A DNA stretch of 64,000 nucleotides from Eutypella sp. D-1 (lineage: Eukaryota; Ascomycota; Sordariomycetes; Xylariales; Diatrypaceae). Where the stretch lies: contig JAJTTP010000008.1 of NCBI GenBank assembly GCA_023313575.1, positions 1,240,001 to 1,304,000 of the forward strand, given 5' to 3'. Under the pieces are notes generated by a model. That model was not told the DNA's origin. It saw only the letters and a program-made list of their open reading frames with translations, and did not search any database. Positions 12,842-24,757 of this stretch are shown piece by piece (the stretch's first letter is position 1; each line of letters starts with the position of its first letter). The translations under genes were made by a program, and so were the position numbers.

Positions 12842-14819
12842 CGTTATAAGCTTTTATTTAATAATAATATTAATTTTAAATAATATCCGATATTATATCT
12901 TTTTTAAGTTAAAACTTTTAATAAATTATTAACTTTTTATTTAAACGGATCGAATAAATTAAGCAAATAATAATTATAACCGTAATTTAAAAAATTATAC
13001 CCGTTAAATTTAAGCTTAAAAAACCTGGACCTTATAATAATATTACTTTTATACAACCTTTTTTTATTATAGCCGTAACTTATTTACATTAATAACGTTA
13101 TATATTAACCACGGAAATTAATAAAATTTTTAACATTACGTTACGCTTTACCGAAAAAATAACTTAATAATTTAAATTTATTTTAAATGCTTTTATAAAA
13201 ATAGAAAAAAAAATTACGGAAATTAAACGTTTTTTCGAAAAATATAAAAACTTTATAAAAAAGGTAAAAGCTAATTACGGAAACCCGGATAAAGTTTAAA
13301 CCGTTACGTAATAACTTTTAAGTTTTAAATAAAAAGGAATAGCTTATATATATACCGCATAATTTAAATAATTTATTATTAAAATAAATTAAATCGATAA
13401 TAAATCTTTTATTAACACGTTTTATTAAAAACTTAAAGATTTAATTAAAAATAAAATTTTTACGTAAAATAAATTAAACGTTTTCGATAAATTTATTACT
13501 TTAATAATTAAAATCGATAATAAATAATTTAAATAACGATAAAAAAAACATTATATATTTAAAGGATTTAAAAAATACTAAAATAATAAAAATCAGGATT
13601 AAAAACCTACCGATATATTTTACGGGACGGTATTAAAACTTATATCGTTTAATATAATATAAAAAAGTAAATAATATATTAAATATTATAATTATAATAA
13701 AATAAAACATTTTAAAAACAAATATAAAAGATTTAAATAAAATAAAAATTAAAAACTTATACCCGAAAGAAAATAATTTCCTGCCGGTAAAAAAACGTTT
13801 AAAATAATCCGCCGTACATATTTAAATAATAACATCTATTAATAAAGGTTATAAAAAACCAAATAATTAACTTAAGCCGTAATAAAACGATAACATTAAT
13901 AATAATAAAATAAATACCTTAATAACGATAAAGAAAAAGCCTTTACGGAAACTTATTTCGTAAAAAATAAAAAGAATAAAATAATTAATTAATTAGTTTA
14001 AAAAATAATAAGATTATAAATTATAAAACATATACGGTATTTATATTAAACGATTTTAATAACGCCTTAAAAAATAACGATTAAAGATTTATTTATAATA
14101 ACTTTATATCTAAGATAAATTTATTAATTAAAAAATTTAAACTCGGACGCCGCATTTTTTAAAATATTTTATTAATTACAGAAAATATAAATATTATTAG
14201 TATAAGGAACGAAAAATTGGTATCGTTAACCGGATTAAATAAATAGTTAAAAAAAGATTCGATTTTTTATAATAAAAAAAAACGAAATCGACCGACGATA
14301 ATATAAAGAAATTACGCGTTATATTAACCGCGTACCGTATAATTAAAAATGGTTAAAAAAATATTTTACCCCGGAGGATATTAAATATACCATTATAACG
14401 AATATATATATTAAACGTTAAAAGTTATAAAGATTTAAAATAAAATTAAGTAATAAAAATATAAAATCCGATATTAAAAAGATAAATTATTAAACGTTGA
14501 TTTATATATTTATAAAAATTTATTAAAAAGGATAACTTTTAATAAAATTAACTTTAAGCATTTTTATAAAGAATTAACGGTAAAAAAATAACCGTATATA
14601 TAAAAAATATTTAATAAAGAAAAATATTATAATAACCCGTATAACGCCGTATAAGTTTATAACAAAAATTTAAAAAATTAAAACCGTTTATATTAAGGTT
14701 ATAAAGCGGTATTATAAGGCTTAAAAATATAATATAATATTTATAAGCTATTTTAAAAGCTTAAAAACGATACGGATATATTATAATATAAATAAAGGTT
14801 AAGGATAACTGGTATACCG

Positions 14820-15245
14820 TGTAACAGCTGGTTTATTCTTAATTATTAATCTAATCGAAGGGTTTATATTAACAGGAATATTAAAGGTTTTAAATAATAA
14901 GTAATCACGTTTAGTAATAATAAAAAAAAGGTGCTTTAAATAACTAAATTATATTATAAATTAATAAGTTTAAAAATTATTTAAAAAAGTGGTAATAAAT
15001 GTAATTATATATTATTTATATTTTTTATTCTTAATACCGGAATATAATATTAAATGTTAAATCGTTAAGATAGCTGGTTATCCTAGCTATCCTGGATTAT
15101 TAAGATAATTAATTATTTTAATTATCCTTTTTATTACGTGATTTAAATATGGCTTATTTTATCGTGGCTATTTTTTCCAATGCTATGGTTAGGGATTATT
15201 TGTGCTAATCCTATTTAGGCCTAATAACCTAACCAGGTTATAACA
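14820..15245 (-). repeat. Solo LTR with target duplication TACCG/TACCA
   Basis: It runs from TGTAACAGCTGG to GGTTATAACA. The left flank is TACCG (14815-14819) and the right is TACCA (15246-15250), identical except for one RIP-type G-to-A change. It is inserted in the pol of the second gypsy copy, opposite to its orientation. Confidence 0.87.
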
Positions 15246-17547
15246 TACCATTATAATAAATAATAAAACCGAAAATAATTATATAACCTTAAAATTATGC
15301 AATAAATTATAATTATTATAAAAAAAGAAATAATATTTTTATAACATATTAAAAGCCGAAAGTTATGCTTTTTAATATAACGAAAAAGAAATATTATAAA
15401 AAACCGATAAATTTAACGTATATATCGAAAAATAAATATAAAACGTTATTTTCGATATTATACCTTTAAAAAAATACGATATAATCTTTAAATAACCATA
15501 ATTATATTAATATAATTTATCGATTAATTAAAAAACTGGCTAAATAATATTCCTTTAATTTTTAAAAACCGATAATAATTTAAAAGAAAGATCTTAATAT
15601 TTAACGGATAATAAATACAGGTATAAAAATATGATAAAAACCTTATTAAAAGGAATACGACGAATTAAAAAAAAAAGGATATAAAAAAGGATTAAACGAA
15701 TTATCGCTTTTATTCGATAATAATTCCGCCTTTTTAATAACATTTTTTAAAAAAAACAACCATATTATTACGAATACGTAATATGTTACCGTATTATCAT
15801 TAATACGATAAAATATTTCGTAAAAAATTTAAAAAAGGATTATTATAACATAATAAATAAAATCACGAAATTATTTTAATAAAAAAAAAACGTTACGATT
15901 TTATAAAATTTATAACCTTAACGAAATTAAACTTAAAGAATTATAAAAGTATTTTAAAAATAAGTTAATAAAAAGATATATTTAACGATTTAAATTATTA
16001 ATAAAATACTTAATTATATTTATATTTAAAAAAAACGGTAAGCTATAATTAATAATCGATTATTAATAATTAAACGAAATTACCGTTAAAAACCGAATAC
16101 CGTTACCATTTATTATTAAAATAAAAAACCGTTTATACGGAGTTAAATAATTTATTACTTTAAATTTTAAAAACGGGTATTACCATATTAAGATTAAACC
16201 CGGAAACGAATAAAAAATAGCTTTTAAAATAAAATACGGTTTATTTAAATATTTAATTATGCTTTTTAAATTAATTAACATATTAGTATCGTTTTAATAC
16301 ATAATTAACTATATTTTACGAAACTATTTTAATATTTTCGTTATTTACTATTTCGATAATATCCTTATTTATTTAAATTTAAAAGAACAGTATAAAAAAT
16401 ATATATATAAAATATTATAAATATTATAAAACGTTAACTTATTAATAAAACCTAAAACAAATATATTTTATATATAAAAAATGGAATTCCTCGGATATAT
16501 TATTACCCCCGAATATATTAAAATAAACCTTAAAAAATCGTAATTATTAAAAGTTAGAAAATGTTTATTAATATAAAAAAGATATAAGCCTTTCTCGGTT
16601 TAATAAATTATTATCGGAAATTTATATAACGATTTAAATATATTATAACATTTTTTACGGAATTAATAAAAAAAGATAAACGGTTTATATAAATTAATAA
16701 AATAAATAAATTTTTTAAAACATTAAAGGATATTATTATTAATAAATTAATACTTATTATATACGATTTTAAAAAACTTATTAAATTAAAGATTAACGCC
16801 TCGGATTATGTTTTCGGAGCATAAATTAAATAATAAGATAAAAAAAAATTACATTTTATCGCATTTTATTTTTATAAACTTATTAAAATTAAACTTAATT
16901 ATTTAATTTACGATAAAGAATTTCTTATTATTATTAACGTATTTAAAAGATTTAAATATTATTTTATAAAAAATATATATTAAATTAAAGTTTATACCGA
17001 TTATAAAAATATTACATATTTTTTTATTACTTAAGCCTTTAGTAAAAAACAGTTACGATATATTAAATACTTTACGGAATTTAATTATATTATTATTTAT
17101 AAAAAAAGATTAAAAAACGGATAAATAAATGCTATTAACAAATAACCTGCTATGGAAAAAAAGTACATATTAATTAAATACGCGGTATTTTAATAAATGC
17201 TAAAAAAATATTTAAAATAATCATAAATTATTATTATTAAAATCACTTAAAATAATTTATATAAGTAAATTAAATAATATAATAATAAATTATTAATAAA
17301 AAGATAAATAAAAAAGCTATAAATATTATAAGAATTATAAAAATAATTAATATAAAAAATTTATAAATATCTTTTATATAAATACTTAAAAGATTATAAA
17401 ATTTTTAAATCATTATAACGGACCTATATATTCGATAAAATAAAATTAATAATATAATAAATACGATAACGACATAATATATATGGAAAAATTAAAATAA
17501 AACGATATAGATTTTACGGAAAATTATAACTATTACTAATTAATAAA

Positions 17548-17978
17548 TGTGACGGCTGGTCTATTCCTAACTATTAGTCCAGTCGAGGGGTTTATGTTAA
17601 TAAAAGTGCTAAGGTTTTAAGCAATAAGTAATCACGTTTAATAATAATAAAAAAAAAGGTGTTTTAAATAATTAAGTTATATTATAAATTAATAAGTTTA
17701 AAAATTATTTAAAAAAAAGGTAATAAACGTAATTATATATTATTTATATCTTTTATTCCTAACACTGGAATATATAATTATTGTTAAATCGTTAAGATCG
17801 TATCCGAGTATAACGATTTAACGTCGTTAAAATTATTACCGATTTAACCGATCCTTTCTGGTCGTATGGCGTATATGGCTTATTTTAATATGGCTATTTT
17901 TTTCTCCAGAACTTAAGTTAAGGATCTTTTCTTACTGTGTTAGCCCCACTAGGCCCAATGGCCCGACCGGTTATAATA
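17548..17978 (-). repeat. Solo LTR with target duplication ATAAA
   Basis: It runs from TGTGACGGCTGG to GGTTATAATA, flanked by ATAAA on both sides (17543-17547 and 17979-17983). It keeps G+C-rich words such as 'ggcccaatggcccgaccgg', so it is younger or less mutated than its host copy. It shares a variant 3' half with the LTR at 18399. Confidence 0.87.
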
Positions 17979-18398
17979 ATAAACGATTATAAAAGTTTAT
18001 TATATTCGATTTTATTATTAAATTACCGATATTAAAAAATCTAATAATACGTAACGGTTATAATAATATATTTATAATTATTAACTAATTTATAAATCTT
18101 TCTTATTTTATCTTATATAATAAAAACACCGACGTAAAATAAATAATATATATTTTTTTATAATATATTATAATAATATACGGCTTTATATTCGACATTA
18201 TCTCCGATAAAGGAATAACATTTATATCGAAATATTGGCAAAATTTTATAATAAGATTAAAATTAAATTTTAAATTTATAACAGCTTTTAAACCTTAAAT
18301 AAACGGATAAATAAAACGAATTAATTAAACTTTAAAAACTTATTTTCGATAATATATTAATTATAAATAAAATAATTAAATAAAATAGTTATTTATTA

Positions 18399-18829
18399 TG
18401 TAACGGCTGGTTTATTCCTAACTATTAATCTAATCGAGGGGTTTATGTTAATAAAAATGCTGGGGTTTTAAGCAATAAGTAATTACGTTTAATAATAATA
18501 ATAAAAAAGGTGCTTTAAGTAATTAAGTTATATTATAAACTAATAAGCTTAAAGATTATTTAAAAAAAAGGTAATAAACGTAATTATATATTATTTATAT
18601 CTTTTATTCTTAATATTAAAATATATAATTACCATTAGATCGTTAAAATTATATCCGAATATAATGATCTAATATCGTTAAAATCATTACCGATCTAACC
18701 GATCTTTTTTAATCGTATAACGTATATGGCTTACTTTAATATAGCTATTTTTTTCTCCAGAACTTAAGTCAGGGATCTTTTTTTGCTATGTTAGCCCCAT
18801 TAGGCCCAATGGCTCGACCGGTCATAACA
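18399..18829 (-). repeat. Solo LTR with target duplication TATTA
   Basis: It runs from TGTAACGGCTGG to GGTCATAACA, flanked by TATTA on both sides (18394-18398 and 18830-18834). It belongs to the same subfamily as the solo LTR at 17548, only about 420 bp away and in the same orientation. Confidence 0.88.
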
Positions 18830-20114
18830 TATTACATAATTAATTTATAACATAATTTATTATAAAAATATATAAATAATATTTATTAACGTTAATTTCA
18901 GATTTATTTTAAACGTTTACCGAAATGTTTATAAAAAAGGATTAAATAATATTAAAATTATATTAACGGTAAAATAATTTAAATAATTATGTAAAAAAAT
19001 AAAGGTAAAACTTAAATTTATACGTTAATAAATAAATAAATATTATAATTAAAAAAGGTTAAAAGGATTAACTTTTTTAAAAGGAAATATAATTTATTTA
19101 GTTATAAAAAATATTATAATAAAACGATTTAATAAAAAATTTAATTATAAATATATCGGACTGTATTTAATTATTAAAAAAATATTAAAAAGTAATTACG
19201 AATTAAACTTATTATTAACAATTAGGATTTAATTAATTTTTTACATTTCTTTATTTAAAAACGTAACGGATATAAACGTTATAAAAATAAGATAAAATAA
19301 CGTCGAAATAAAAATAAACGAATACGAAATAGAAAACATTTTAAACGTATAAATAAAAAATGGACGAATGAAATATAAGGTTAAATAAAACAAATATAAT
19401 AACTTTAAAAATATATAAAAACCCGTTAATTATTTAATAAACGTTTAATACTTTTTAAAACATTTTAATTTAAATTACCCGATATATTTATTTTAAATTA
19501 ATTAAAATCCGAAATAATTTTAAAATTTATAAACGTTTTACCGGACCCTGTAAAACGCGTATTTTCCGGTTAACGTTTTTTTTTTAACTTTTTTAAGTTA
19601 TCGATATTATAAAATACCGTTTTTATTATTTTTTTATATTATATATGCTTTTAACAATATAAACGGTAAAATTTTACGTTTATTTTAAAAATTACTTTTT
19701 TAACTTTTTTTTCCGTAACTTTTAGCTTTAATTTTAATTTACGATATTAAAATATAACCTTTTATATTTATTTCGGATTAAACCCGGATATATTATATTA
19801 ATTTCGGTTATAACGAATATATAATAAATAACGAAAAAAACCCGAGTTAAAAACTTTATATTTTAATCGATAACGTTTATAATAAAAATAAAGTATTATA
19901 TTAACCGGATCGGATAATAAAATTGCCGTAAAAAAGGAATTACGTTAAAAGGTTTTACGTTAAAATAAAAAAGTTACGCGTTTAAAAATCGATTTATTAA
20001 TATAATTAAATATAATAAAAAGGATATAAAATAAAAAATAAAAAAATACTTATAATAAAAAAGAAATAAAAATAAAAAGTTTTAAAAATAAAAACTTTAA
20101 AAAAGGAAAAATCG

Positions 20115-20505
20115 TATTATAAGCTGGTTAAATTATTAGGCTTAAACAGGATTAACATAAATAATCTTTAACCATGGCATTAAAAAGGATAGCTACGATA
20201 AGATAAGCCATATTTAGGTTACGTAATAAAAAGGATAACCTGGATAGCCCAGCTATCCCAGCGATTTAACACCTAACATCACATTCCGGTATTAAAAACA
20301 AAGGATATAAATAATATATAATTACATTTATTACCTTTTTTTTAAAAATAGTTTTTAAATTTATTACTTTATAATATAATTTGGTTACTTAAAACGTTTT
20401 TTATTTTTTATTAAACGTGATTATTTATTACTTAAAACCTTTAATATTTTTATTAATATAAACCCTTTAACTGGATTAATAGTTAGGAATAAACCGGGCG
20501 TTATA
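20115..20505 (+). repeat. LTR copy near the right edge of the nest
   Basis: It runs from TATTATAAGCTGG to GGGCGTTATA, about 391 bp. It is most similar to the LTR at 4137-4561 (shared 'ggattaacataaat' and 'aaccatggcatta'). It could be the 3' LTR of the outermost element or a separate solo LTR. The flanks do not decide this. Confidence 0.75.
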
Positions 20506-20837
20506 AAAAATAAAACTTTTAAAAAAAATAATATTATAAACTTTTTATTTTTAATTAAATAATATAATAACGGATACGTAATAATAATATTATTAAAGTT
20601 ATTTTAATAACCGATTTTAAAATAATAAAACCTTTTTTTTATATAAAAAGTATAAAATTATTCCTATTTAAATAATCTTTTTTTTAACTAATTAACGATT
20701 AATTTAAATATTTACCTTTTTACGCCTTTTATTATTTAAAATTAAAACCAGTAATAACGGCTTCGTTATATCCACTTATCATTCTTTCGATTTTCATTAG
20801 CACAGTGAACATTCGTAGCTGGCATTTAAGCTTTTAC

Positions 20838-21332
20838 CTGTTTAAACATGATGGACTTTGATCCGATCAAGTCTACCAGCCGGTCTACTGACCATGATTT
20901 AGGCGCACTGTATTGGAATGTATTTGAAGGTTTCGATACTTGTTCAGCAACATCATGACTAGCGATTACGACCATTGGAGGGACAGCAGGCCAGTTATCA
21001 ACAAGCATAATTGGAGGTTGCCCCAGCGCTCGATGCATATCAGCGAAGATAGCGTCTGTTTACGTCGAGCGAATGTCAGCAGACAGACTATTTACGCCTT
21101 GGCTATGACTTAGAAACTCGCCTGGATGACGATCTACGACGCCTTGTTTAGCAAAGTCGTTGAACACTTTAAGGTGACCCCATAGGAAAGAGGTGGGAAG
21201 CTGTGGAAGGTGTGAATTCTTCTTGAATCGTCTGTAGTAAAGCTCATGGCAAAGATAGGTGAAGACGATTGTAATTAATGTTATAACAAATGCTTGAATA
21301 GGCCGCTCCGGTAGCCCGGCCATAGCTGGCAT
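20838..21332 (-). CDS. Cytochrome P450, 5' part (exons 1-2) of the transposon-split gene
   Basis: Exon 1 (21332-21122) encodes an N-terminal membrane anchor (I-Q-A-F-V-I-T-L-I-T-I-V-F-T-Y-L) followed by a basic stretch and a proline-rich hinge (L-P-Q-L-P). This layout is normal for an ER-bound P450. Exon 2 (21055-20838) continues H-P-D-A-I-F-A-D-M-H-R-A-L-G-Q-P-P and ends G-S-K-S-I-M-F-K-Q before GTAAAA. The 66-bp intron between them would start with GC (CCAG|GCGAGT...AACAG|AC), which restores the frame exactly. A CTAAT branch-like word follows the exon 2 donor, then the A+T-rich block starts about 60 bp later. Continuation is at 1441-133. Three residues of the usual G-x-x-W motif may be missing at the junction (KQ|WKAVRKRF). 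Confidence 0.85.
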
Positions 21333-23163
21333 GATAGACTAGCTGGAAGCTGTAGAAGTTTGAGTACTTCACTCAGAGAGTAAGATCGCATAGTTTTGGG
21401 AAGGTCAGGTTGATTCAAGAAAAGGTATTTAATTTGCACGCTTTGCACTGCTGCGAAAGAGGCTTTCCCTTGCATCATCTTTCTGCTGCACGGACCTCAA
21501 CTGACACCCCGGAAAGTTTGGAGGCATATATATTAATTATACCATGTGTTACACTCCAAGGAAATATCATTGGCCCATCTATTCTGTAGACGCCATGGCG
21601 CAACAGAACAGCCACCCTTTGGCCATGTCCCGAGGCAACTCTGCAGGATCGGACACTTGCGGCCATACTTCTGCTATTTGTGAGTACTTCCTAATAGGTG
21701 GTACTTATCTAAATCAGCGCTGTTTAAAATGTACGTAGAACTTGATTAACCAGCTTGCGTAGCATCCATTCAAATGCCTCCTTACTTCTTATTATAGCCA
21801 ACCAATCAACGGGATCTGATAACTACCTAGGTATGTTAGAGTTGCCAATGTTTTCTGGGTGGAAGGTTTGCCTCTACATTGCTGTCACATTCAGCAGATC
21901 CCAAATAAGGAGCATCGTAATTGTCACACGGGGGGGTATCCCCAAATAGGATGGGCACTGCCAAGGATCTGTTGGCTCCTAAGAATGGAGACAAGAATGT
22001 ATGGTGCCAACGGGCGCTTAGATTGATATAACAGACTGGAGATATAACCACCTCTCACGTCTATAGATCAAAGATAGTATGTGGGAGAATCGTAGATTGG
22101 CATAAAAAGAGAAGACGATCTTCTAGTTACAGAACGGGGGTGCCCTGGCCCTATATATACCCTGCCGATCCCCGGAGATACGGCTCACGTAATCGCCTAT
22201 ATCCGATTTCCCCTTTTATAATACCCCTATTCTAAGTGAGGCTCAACTGGCCGTGATATAACAGCTGTGACGGCACCAATCCTAGGTCATCACCACAATT
22301 ACCACGATCGCCACAATCACAATGGTTACAATGGGATAACAACGGCCACAATAGGCACCCCATTTTTAAGCTAGATCGAACGGCTGATCAGGCCGATTGT
22401 GACTCCCATACCCTTTTTCCATTTGGTACTTATAGGTGGCTGAATAATGACGTACTGAAAAAGGTGTACACTAGTAGTATTATTAAAGCCGCAAAGCAGG
22501 CCATAAATGTCGGAATCATGATTATAAGCGGCGGACATTGTATTACATTGCTCCTGCTGTCTTGTCTAGATCATATGAGGAAATAATGAACGACGAATCA
22601 TTTTAGAATGATCAGATAGGAAAGCCAAATCCACCAAATCAGGGTCAGTGCAAAAGGCTGGCCATATTGGGATGATTGACATGCTATGTGGTATTAAGGC
22701 AAGACATGATCCATTTTGATACAATAGCATGTAATTATCAAGGTACCTCGAGATACTTCCAAACCTAGCCCGCAAATCGCATGTTCGCCGTCACGATGCA
22801 TTGCAACCCCATACTTGAATTCGACTTGGCGACTCTTGCATACCGATTACAATCCCGGCATCGGATTTCGGCATCTTGAAAATGGCTGCTATAGTCTGCT
22901 GATCCTTTGGAAGCCGTCTTGTGCTACAATTACTGTGTAGAGCCTTGTGAGCATACACAAATAAATAATAATTCTGCGCAAGCATCTTGTTCGGCTTGCT
23001 GTCCGTAGTCTGCGGCTCTCCCCCCTTTCCTTTTCATGACCCACTTGCCACCCCATCCCTATCCCCCCCACCAAAGTCACTTATAAGAAATATCACGAAC
23101 TATTTCCCCAATCTTGATTACGAGTGATTACTAGCCATTTACCGAAGTTTTCAACTCCGTTCG
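21333..23163. other. Intergenic, holds one copy of a dispersed repeat
   Basis: No convincing gene is present. The segment 22072-22258 is one arm of an inverted dispersed repeat (see its own entry). Near 22940-23100 the sequence leads into the pyrimidine-rich promoter of the membrane-protein gene. Short open frames here have no family features. Confidence 0.6.
22072..22258 (+). repeat. Dispersed ~190-bp repeat, copy 1
   Basis: The reverse complement matches 26498-26685 along most of its length. Shared words are 'cgtagattggcataaaa', 'acagaacgggggtgcc', 'tatatataccctg' and 'ccccttt-ata'. A more diverged third copy lies at about 27960-28105 in the same orientation as this one. The ends, roughly GATATAAC...GTGATATAACA, suggest a small terminal-repeat element or solo LTR. 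No clear target duplication was found. Confidence 0.7.
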
Positions 23164-24757
23164 ATGGCGTCAACGTCTTCTGGTATGGATTTGTCCCAAA
23201 TTCCACTCTCAAAACCTCCTCCAGGAGAAGTGACCAACTTCATCGATCCACCGTCCATTTCTTGGGCAGGAAGATTGGCCGTATACATTACTCTGCCGAT
23301 TATGGCAGTGGCATTCGTTCTACGATCGTATGTTCGCGTACGAAATCACCAACTAGGAGTAGACGACTGTGCGTACTTCCAACTCTCATCTCCCAATTCA
23401 TATATAATACTCACATACAGTATGTAACAGATCTTCTATTAGTTGGTGTCGTGAGTATTTACCTAGTCCAGTGTTCGACTTCACACTAATAGCGAGCTCT
23501 TTAATAGGGATCTGCTGCCTCTTTCAGTGGCATTCTCCTGCCAGTTTGTAAGTAATCATGCACCGGCCATGACAAATTTACAATGTTCACCACAAGCAGT
23601 CAACGATGATGTTATTGGACGTCATGCGTGGGATATCCCTCTTTCTGCAATCCAGCCATGGTTTTTTAAGGTATGCGACCTAAATGCATTACTATATCGG
23701 AATATTCCCTGAGTTTCTCGCTCATGTTCTATCAATTAGTACTCGACGACAGCGGGTTGTCTTTACAACATAAGCGCGGCATTCACCAAGACCTCGATTC
23801 TAGCCTTATATTTCCGTGCCTTCAAGCCATCCCGTCGCGCAAGAATTTTCATCTGGTTTGGTGTTGTTGTCATGGCTATTGGCTATACAGCTCTTTCGGC
23901 GTCCCTGCTCTTTTATATGCTACCCCACAAGGGCGATGGTGGCTGGGGATCAGTTGCGAATAACAAGCGCTCAGGCAATCCAGCCAGAGTCATCGATCTC
24001 ACACAGGGCTTTTTCAGCGCCTTTACTGACTTCTACGTCCTCACTATACCTGCTTTCGTTGTTGCCAGCCTTTATCTACCAACAAAGAAGAAAATTGGAA
24101 TCACAAGCATTTTTCTCACTGGCCTAATGTAAGCTAACAGCTTTCTTGGTCCAAGGTTTTATGTTAACCTATATAGATCCTGTGGCTGCTCCACAGGGGG
24201 TGTAGTATATAGATACCAGGCTCTGTTCTTTGAAATTGAAGATAACAGGTGGCTTTCGGTCAAGTTCGAAGCACTGTGGTAAGAAAATAAACTCTCCATT
24301 TCCCTACGGTCTTTTTCAAGGTTTTCTGATCATACTTAGCGTCGCCGAGCTCAATGTGGGGGTTTTATGCGCAAGCATCCCAGTATTCTTTACCCTCTTC
24401 AGGGGGTTCATGAAGAACGCCGAGTCTGGTTTCATATACTTAAGAGGGCGTTTTAGTCCTCGTGTTAGTAAGGAGGCTAGATCTACTGCCGCAACGGACG
24501 AGCACCATCCGGAAGTTCTAGCACACATTCCGAAAGGCACGCTGTCTGGACTCACGTCATTCTTCCACAAAGCCGGCCGTACCGGGAATAAAGACCCGGG
24601 GAACTCAGAAGTTACTACCGCGCCAGCATCGCAATACCTGGAACTTCAGTCAATTGACTATGACTACCATGCCCATATGAGACAGGATTCACAAACTTTA
24701 AAGGATTCACGTACGCTCAGTAACAGATCGTTAATTTTAAACAGAAGTCATGTCTAA
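23164..24757 (+). CDS. Rhodopsin-domain (PTH11/SAT4-like) integral membrane protein
   Basis: This is a seven-helix fungal membrane protein of the rhodopsin-domain (SAT4/PTH11-like) family, many members of which are putative GPCR-like sensors. Exon 1 (23164-23368) starts with an extracellular N-terminus, then a first helix and R-S-Y-V-R-V. Exon 2 starts at 23431 to give the family motif G-V-D-D-Y-L-L-L. Further exons give G-R-H-A-W-D-I-P-L, the typical loop after helix 2. Then come Y-N-I-S-A-A-F-T-K-T-S-I-L-A-L-Y-F-R, helices around 23870-24130, and finally E-L-N-V-G-V-L-C-A-S-I-P, the helix 7 signature. A cytoplasmic Ser/Thr-rich tail ends at 24757. I count about eight exons separated by short GT-AG introns, and the phases I checked agree. 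Ligand is unknown. It sits between the split P450 and a methyltransferase. Confidence 0.85.

Larger units (their letters stand above)
12842..19600 (+). pseudogene. Second gypsy gag-pol remnant, interrupted by three solo LTRs
   Basis: Degraded gag begins near 13220 (aattaaacgttttttcg). The RT active-site region lies near 16345 and the chromodomain about 19210-19440, all colinear with the complete element. The copy is broken by solo LTRs at 14820-15245, 17548-17978 and 18399-18829. Removing each LTR with one 5-bp duplication restores colinearity with the complete element. Homology fades at about 19600, and no 3' LTR abuts it. Confidence 0.82.
1505..20775. mobile_element. 19.3-kb nest of RIP-degraded Ty3/gypsy retrotransposons
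   Basis: Composition changes abruptly here to very high A+T. CpA and TpG dinucleotides are almost absent, while CpG and CpC persist, which is the expected trace of C-to-T mutation at CpA on both strands (RIP). The block contains three nested gypsy copies and at least ten LTR copies of roughly 390-435 bp, with TG...CA ends blurred by mutation. Translating past the stops still reveals Gag, reverse transcriptase, RNase H, integrase and chromodomain sequence. The segments 1505-2329, 2756-2871, 3273-4136, about 19600-20114 and 20506-20775 are equally A+T-rich, but I cannot assign them to a family. No intact coding sequence remains anywhere in the block. Confidence 0.93.

Noticed and set aside
1505..20775. 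The A+T-rich block considered as a centromere or a mitochondrial insertion
   Set aside because: Recognisable LTRs, target duplications and chromovirus domains explain most of it. There are no mitochondrial genes.
21836..22051. A 71-codon minus-strand frame next to the dispersed repeat
   Set aside because: It has no family features. Its start lies beside the repeat only by position, and no intron or homologue can be suggested.
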